Shown here in pieces: positions 59,679-64,000 of a stretch of 64,000 nt of DNA. Origin of the DNA: Cryptosporangium sp044454545. GTDB taxonomy: Bacteria > Actinomycetota > Actinomycetes > Mycobacteriales > Cryptosporangiaceae. The stretch's first letter is position 1, and each line of letters starts with the position of its first letter. The DNA lies in contig NZ_JBITDV010000011.1 of the NCBI RefSeq assembly GCF_044454545.1, positions 124,001-188,000 on the forward strand. The letters are read 5' to 3'. The notes under the pieces were generated by a model. It saw nothing but the letters and a program-made list of their open reading frames with translations. It did not search any database and was not told where the DNA came from. A program made the translations under genes and the position numbers.

Positions 59679-60497
59679 CTAGGGCGTCGCAGGGTCCGAG
59701 GCGCGGGGAGCTACCGCGTCCCAGGGGAGCGTCACCTCGCCGAGCCGCCATCGCCTCGCGGTCCCCCGTACCGGCCAGCCTTCGCCGGCCAGGCGACCCA
59801 CCGCGTCGAGGAAGCGCTGCCGCGGCCCGAACGGCGCCATCGGGGCAGCGGCGTCCCAGGCCGCGTCGAACGCGTCGAACAGCGCGTGCACGCGCTCGCC
59901 GGGCACGTTCCGGTGGATGAGGGCCTTCGGCAGGCGCTCGGCGAGCGTCGACGGCCGGTCGAGGGACGCGAGCCGGACCGAGAACGTCAGCGTCCGGGGA
60001 CCCTCCGGACCGACGGCGACCCAGCCCCCGATCCGGCCGAGCTCATCACAGGTTCCGTCGATCAGCAGGCCGTCGGGCGCGAGGCCTCCGCGCAACGTCG
60101 TCCAGGCGTCGGCGGCGGCCTGCTCGTCGTACTGGCGCAGCACGTTGGCGGCCCGGATCACGGCCGGTCGCAGCCCGGCCAGCTCGAACCCACCCCGCCG
60201 GAACGTCAGCCCGGGCGGCTCGGCGGCGTCGGCGGCGGCGGCCACCCGGTCGGCGTCGAGCTCCAGGCCGACCACCCGGACGTCCGGATGCACCGACCGC
60301 AACCGGGTGTAGAGCTCCACGGTCGTGACCGGGGACGCGCCGTACCCGAGGTCGACGACCAGCGGCGCGGGCCGGGCCCGCATTTCCTCGACGAGCCAGC
60401 GGTCCATCCGGCGCAGCCGGTTCGGATTGGTGGTGCCTCGGGTGGGCAGGCCCAGCGCGCGAGCGCGCCCCGCGGCCAGCCGCGGGGCACGTTTCAC
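59679..60497 (-). CDS. Class I SAM-dependent methyltransferase-like protein
   Basis: The 272-residue protein has motif I V-V-D-L-G-Y-G-A-S-P near residue 46, then V-V-G-L-E-L-D-A-D-R (acidic post-II residue) and N-V-L-R-Q-Y-D-E, a Rossmann methyltransferase pattern. The substrate is unknown. GTG at 60497 overlaps the SDR stop codon by 4 nt, so translation is coupled. The C-terminal W-R-L-G-E-V-T-L-P-W region is conserved-looking but unassigned. Confidence 0.78.
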   Translation of the reverse strand: MKRAPRLAAGRARALGLPTRGTTNPNRLRRMDRWLVEEMRARPAPLVVDLGYGASPVTTVELYTRLRSVHPDVRVVGLELDADRVAAAADAAEPPGLTFRRGGFELAGLRPAVIRAANVLRQYDEQAAADAWTTLRGGLAPDGLLIDGTCDELGRIGGWVAVGPEGPRTLTFSVRLASLDRPSTLAERLPKALIHRNVPGERVHALFDAFDAAWDAAAPMAPFGPRQRFLDAVGRLAGEGWPVRGTARRWRLGEVTLPWDAVAPRASDPATP

Positions 60498-61252
60498 CTG
60501 GTCCGGGAGACCTTGTAGTTGGACGCCTGGGCGACCGGGCGGACGACGACGAGGTCGATGTCGACGTGCTTGGGCCGAGTGACGGTCCAGCCGACGATGT
60601 CAGCGATGTCGTCGGCGGTCAGCGGCTCGGCGACGCCCTCGTACACCTTGTCGGCGCGGGCGTCGTCGCCGCCGAAGCGGTTCAGCGAGAACTCGTCGGT
60701 CTTCACCATGCCGGGTGCGATTTCGGTCACCCGGATCGGCAGCCCGTTGAGCTCCAGCCGCAGCGTCTCGGAGAACGCGTTGATCGCGTGCTTGGCCCCG
60801 GTGTACCCGCCGCCGCCTTCGTAGACGCCGTGCCCGGCGGTGGACGACATCAACACGACGATCGCGTCGTCGGCGGCCTTCAGCGCCGGCAGCAGCGCCT
60901 TCGTGACCCGCAGCGTGCCGATGACGTTGACCTCGTACATCCACTGCCAGTCGGCCGGGTCGGTGACCTCGATCGGCTCCTGCCCTTTGGCGCCGCCGGC
61001 GTTGTTGAGCAGCACTTTCACCGGCCCGGGCAGGGCTTCGACAGCGCGGGCGAACGCGGCCACCGAGCCTTCGTCGGTGACGTCGAGGGGGATCGCGACG
61101 CCGTCGATCTCGGCGGCGAGTTCGTCGAGCCGGTCCTTGCGCCTGGCACCCAGCGCCACCTGGAATCCCTCGGCGGCCAGCCGCCGGGCGCTCGCTGCTC
61201 CGATACCACTGCTGGCGCCGGTGACCACGGCGACCGGACGGGGGTTGCTCAT
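60494..61252 (-). CDS. Short-chain dehydrogenase/reductase
   Basis: The 252-residue classical SDR has T-G-A-S-S-G-I-G (NAD(P) binding), N-N-A-G, catalytic Ser in M-S-S-T-A-G-H-G and Y-T-G-A-K (Tyr/Lys pair). R-R-K-D-R-L after strand 2 points to NADP preference. The substrate is unknown. The ATG at 61252 is selected over 61285 because the fold starts directly after it. It forms an operon with the methyltransferase, divergent from mshA across about 140 bp. Confidence 0.88.
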   Translation of the reverse strand: MSNPRPVAVVTGASSGIGAASARRLAAEGFQVALGARRKDRLDELAAEIDGVAIPLDVTDEGSVAAFARAVEALPGPVKVLLNNAGGAKGQEPIEVTDPADWQWMYEVNVIGTLRVTKALLPALKAADDAIVVLMSSTAGHGVYEGGGGYTGAKHAINAFSETLRLELNGLPIRVTEIAPGMVKTDEFSLNRFGGDDARADKVYEGVAEPLTADDIADIVGWTVTRPKHVDIDLVVVRPVAQASNYKVSRTR

Positions 61253-61395
61253 ACCCCGATAGTGCCGCATGCCACGTGCGGTCACCGACGAGCGTCCGCT
61301 GGAAGATAGTTGAAGTCGGGAGTGTTACGTAAGCTCAGGCCGGGGGATGACCGACGCCGTTCTTCTCATGGTCTACCTCGTGGAGGGGAGTACGG

Positions 61396-62679
61396 GTGTC
61401 GTTGTCGACCCGCAATCGCGGGCGGTTGCCTCGTCGGGTAGCGACGATCACCCTCCATACCTCTCCGCTAGATCAACCAGGAACCGGCGACGCGGGCGGG
61501 CTCAACGTCTACGTCGCCGAGGTGTCCCGGCGGCTCGCGGCGGCGGGCGTCGAGATCGAGATCTTCACCAGGGCGACGTCGTCCGACCTGCCGCCGGTCG
61601 TCGAGATGGCTCCCGGGGTGCTGGTCAGGCACGTGCCGGCCGGTCCGTACGAGGGTCTTCCCCGGGACGAGCTGCCCGGCCAGCTCTGCGCGTTCTCCGG
61701 TGCGGTGCTCGAGGCCGAGGCGCACCAGGAACCCGGCTGGTACGACCTCGTGCACTCGCACTACTGGCTCTCCGGCCAGGTCGGCAGCCTCGCCCGGATG
61801 CGGTGGGGCGTCCCGCTCGTGCACTCCGCGCACACGCTCGCGAAAGTGAAGAACGCGGCGCTGGCCCTCGGCGACAAGCCGGAGCCGGCCGGCCGAGTGC
61901 TCGGCGAGGAGCAGGTGGTGGCCGACTCCGACCTGCTGGTCGCGAACACGCCGGCCGAAGCCGGGCAACTCGTCGAGCTCTACGGCGCCGACCCCGAACG
62001 GGTGTCGACGGTGGCGCCCGGCGTCGACCTGGCGCGGTTCCAGCCCGGAGACCGGCGGGTCGCCCGGCGCCGGTTCGGCCTGCCGGAAGACGGCACCGTG
62101 CTGCTGTTCGTCGGCCGGATCCAGCCGCTGAAAGCCCCCGACATCCTGGTGCGGGCGGCGGCCGACCTGGTGGCGTCCGACCCGTCGCTGCGGCAGTCGC
62201 TGACCGTCGTCGTGTGCGGCGGCGCGAGCGGCAACGGGATGGGGGAGCCGGCCGCGCTGCGGCGGCTCGCGTCCTCCCTGGGCGTGGCCGATCTCGTCCG
62301 GTTCCTGAAGCCGCTGCCGCCGGACGAGCTGGGTCAGCTCTACCGGGCCGCGGACGTGACGGTCGTCCCCAGCCACAACGAGTCGTTCGGGCTGGTGGCG
62401 GTCGAGTCGCAGGCCTGCGGTACGCCGGTGGTGGCCGCCGCGGTCGGCGGTTTACGGACCGCGGTCGCCGACGGACAGTCGGGTGTGCTGGTGCCGTCGC
62501 ACGACCCGGCCGACTACGCGACCGTGCTGCGCCGGCTGATCGCCGAGCAGCGCTACCGGGCGAAGCTCGGGCACGGAGGCGTACAGCACGCAGCGATGTT
62601 CTCCTGGCAGCGCACGGCTGACGGCCTGCTGGATGGGTACCGTGCCGCCATGCGTTCGCGCTACCTGACGCCGGTCTGA
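61396..62679 (+). CDS. mshA: D-inositol-3-phosphate glycosyltransferase MshA
   Basis: The 427-residue GT-B enzyme has the MshA N-terminus with H-T-S-P-L-D-Q-P-G-T-G-D-A-G-G-L-N-V-Y-V, D-L-V-H-S-H-Y-W-L-S-G and A-H-T-L-A-K-V-K-N. The donor site S-H-N-E-S-F-G-L-V-A-V-E-S-Q-A-C-G-T-P-V follows. It joins UDP-GlcNAc to inositol-3-phosphate, the first step of mycothiol synthesis. The GTG at 61396 fits known starts. The following ybjN-type gene is 9 nt away, a common pairing. Confidence 0.95.
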   Translation: MSLSTRNRGRLPRRVATITLHTSPLDQPGTGDAGGLNVYVAEVSRRLAAAGVEIEIFTRATSSDLPPVVEMAPGVLVRHVPAGPYEGLPRDELPGQLCAFSGAVLEAEAHQEPGWYDLVHSHYWLSGQVGSLARMRWGVPLVHSAHTLAKVKNAALALGDKPEPAGRVLGEEQVVADSDLLVANTPAEAGQLVELYGADPERVSTVAPGVDLARFQPGDRRVARRRFGLPEDGTVLLFVGRIQPLKAPDILVRAAADLVASDPSLRQSLTVVVCGGASGNGMGEPAALRRLASSLGVADLVRFLKPLPPDELGQLYRAADVTVVPSHNESFGLVAVESQACGTPVVAAAVGGLRTAVADGQSGVLVPSHDPADYATVLRRLIAEQRYRAKLGHGGVQHAAMFSWQRTADGLLDGYRAAMRSRYLTPV

Positions 62680-62688
62680 GGAGGTCGC

Positions 62689-63189
62689 GTGCCGAAGGAC
62701 GAACTGGTCGCGCTGGTCGAGGCGTTCCTGAAGGAGCGGGAGGCCGAGTACGACCGCACACCCGCGGGCGGCTTCGTCGTCACGCTGCCCGGCACGCGCA
62801 AGCAGAAGACGCTGGCGAACCTGGTGATCGGCGACCACGCCATGCGCATCGAGGCGTTCGTCATGCGGCACCCGGACGAGAACCGGGAAGAGCTGTACTC
62901 GTATCTCCTCACGAAGAACGCCCGGATGTACGGGGTGGCTTTCAGCATCGACAAGGCCGGTGACGTCTTTCTCACCGGCCGGGTCCCGCTGACCTCGGTG
63001 AACGAGGACGAACTCGACCGGCTGCTCGGGTCGGTGCTGGAGTACTCCGACGAGAGCTTCAACACGATGCTCGAGATCGGGTACCCGAGCGCGATCCGGC
63101 GCGAGTGGGCCTGGCGCGTGAAGCGCGGTGAGTCGCTAGCCAACCTCGAGGCGTTCTCCGAGTGGGCGGCCGGTCCAGAACGACCCTGA
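62689..63189 (+). CDS. YbjN-domain protein
   Basis: The 166-residue protein matches actinobacterial YbjN-domain proteins: V-T-L-P-G-x-R-K, A-F-V-M-R-H-P-D-E-N and Y-L-L-x-K-N-A-R-M-Y-G-V-A-F-S-I-D. It resembles a type III secretion chaperone-like fold and is usually encoded beside mshA; function is not established. GTG at 62689. The last codons lie inside the left arm of the palindrome at 63169. Confidence 0.85.
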   Translation: MPKDELVALVEAFLKEREAEYDRTPAGGFVVTLPGTRKQKTLANLVIGDHAMRIEAFVMRHPDENREELYSYLLTKNARMYGVAFSIDKAGDVFLTGRVPLTSVNEDELDRLLGSVLEYSDESFNTMLEIGYPSAIRREWAWRVKRGESLANLEAFSEWAAGPERP

Positions 63190-63270
63190 CGGCCGAGCGC
63201 GCCTCCTCATGACGCCTCGCTGATGTCACGACGTCGGCGCGCTCGGACGCCAGGGCCGCCCTGGACCGGC
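63169..63270. repeat. Second palindrome, 35-nt arms, related to 13477-13574
   Basis: Arms 63169-63203 and 63236-63270 are inverted copies with about five mismatches around a 32-nt loop. The left arm contains GTCCAGAACGACCCTGAC, one base from the core at 13477. It includes the stop codon of the YbjN gene. It may act as its terminator, but shared sequence with the distant palindrome suggests a repeat family. Confidence 0.7.
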
Positions 63271-63354
63271 TCCGGCTCAGAACAAAAGGCCGAGTGCCCA
63301 ACTTGTTGTAGTGACCAAAAGTTGCATCGGTCAATGATCTGCGGATAGCGTCGG

Positions 63355-64000
63355 TGGACGTGGACCAAGAGACCGTGCATCGGCGTCGCTGGCTGATTCT
63401 CGGCGTGCTGGTGGTGTGCCTGCTCGTCGTCATCCTCGACAACACGATTCTGAACGTCGCTCTGAAGACGATCCAGCAGGACCTGGGCGCGACCCAGTCC
63501 CAGATGGAATGGGCGATCAACTCCTACACGCTGGTCTTCGCCGGGCTGATGTTCAGCGCCGGTGTACTCGGCGACCGCTACGGACGGCGACTGTTCCTCA
63601 TCGTCGGCATGATCGTCTTCGGGCTGGCGTCGGTGGCCTCGGCGTTCGCGGACTCGCCGGCGCAGCTGATCGGTACCCGGGCACTGATGGGCATCGGGGC
63701 AGCGCTGGTCCAGCCGCAGACGCTCTCGGTCATCACGAACGTCTTCGACCCGTCCGAGCGCGGTAAGGCGATCGGCATCTGGGCGAGCTTCTCCGGCGTC
63801 GGCATCGCGATCGGGCCGGTGACCGGCGGTCTGCTGCTCGAGCACTTCTGGTGGGGCTCGGTCTTCCTCGTCAACGTGCCGTTCGTGCTGGTGGGCGTCG
63901 CCGCGATCGCGCTGTTCGTGCCGGAGTCGAAGGACCCGTCACCGGGCCGGATCGACCCGTTCGGCGTGCTGCTGTCGATCGCCGGCCTGTCGCTGCTGGT
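63355..64000 (+). CDS. MFS drug exporter, DHA2-like, truncated by the window edge
   Basis: The first 215 codons of a major facilitator are present: L-D-N-T-I-L-N-V-A-L (family motif in helix 1), G-D-R-Y-G-R-R (loop 2-3 motif A), R-A-L-M-G-I-G-A-A-L-V-Q-P (motif B-like) and G-V-G-I-A-I-G-P-V-T-G-G (motif C of drug/H+ antiporters). The pattern fits 14-helix DHA2 exporters (EmrB/QacA type). Start is GTG 63355 or GTG 63361 in the same frame. The 3' end is outside the window. Confidence 0.88.

Overview
The window is a high-GC (roughly 70%), gene-dense chromosomal segment of an actinobacterium. Two mycothiol biosynthesis genes (mshD and mshA), a GlnR-type regulator, an actinobacterial cysteine leader peptide, DUF2516 and actinomycete PHO boxes all support this. 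From memory, the backbone order (Fur/Nur-like regulator, ygfZ, pabC, sulfurtransferase operon, glnR, mshD, pst/phoU, mshA) resembles a region of Streptomyces chromosomes. Many details differ (Tad pili, a giant TIG-repeat surface protein), so a non-Streptomyces filamentous or sporangium-forming actinomycete is likely. Genus cannot be fixed from the sequence alone.

Layout. 1-9.9 kb: an Asp-rich 13-residue-repeat protein, an FUSC-type membrane protein, a PrsW-like protease, a GroES-like protein, an AI-2E/PerM exporter, a DinG-like helicase, an ECF41-type sigma factor and an HbhA-like helical protein. 9.9-13.2 kb: an RsiG-like coiled-coil protein whose c-di-GMP motif is largely lost, ygfZ, a Fur/Nur-like regulator and a divergent pabC. 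13.2-13.6 kb: no protein gene, but a strongly folded RNA candidate with an intrinsic terminator and a large palindrome related to one at 63.2 kb. 13.6-19 kb: nitrobindin-like, DsrE-like and sulfur genes (DUF4395, sulfurtransferase, DUF1416) behind a Cys-rich leader peptide, then a thioredoxin-like protein and an LmeA/DUF2993 protein. 19-22.5 kb: a membrane protein, a hydrolase, glnR and mshD.

22.6-46.5 kb is an accessory surface island. It begins with a giant secreted protein of about 27 IPT/TIG repeats ending in an LPTTG sorting signal. That frame runs without a stop codon into a second secreted protein with its own signal peptide, a homologous N-terminal domain, 15-nt tandem arrays, a 94-nt assembly gap and a terminal TIG domain. 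It is followed by a secreted gamma-glutamyltransferase and a complete Gram-positive Tad/Flp pilus locus: three flp pilins, TadE, TadG-like, CpaB, CpaE, CpaF, a VWA-like-TadB fusion, TadC and a prepilin peptidase. The likely theme is adhesion.

46.5-54 kb is phosphate uptake: PHO boxes, pstSCAB, phoU, a second phoU, and a convergent pit plus DUF47 pair. 54-64 kb holds a DUF4352-like membrane protein, DUF2516, a hydrolase, a leucine/valine dehydrogenase with a divergent Lrp regulator, an AlaX-type editing protein lacking one zinc ligand, an SMR transporter, a mycothiol-dependent-isomerase-like protein, a methyltransferase, an SDR, mshA, a YbjN protein and the 5' part of an MFS exporter cut by the window edge.
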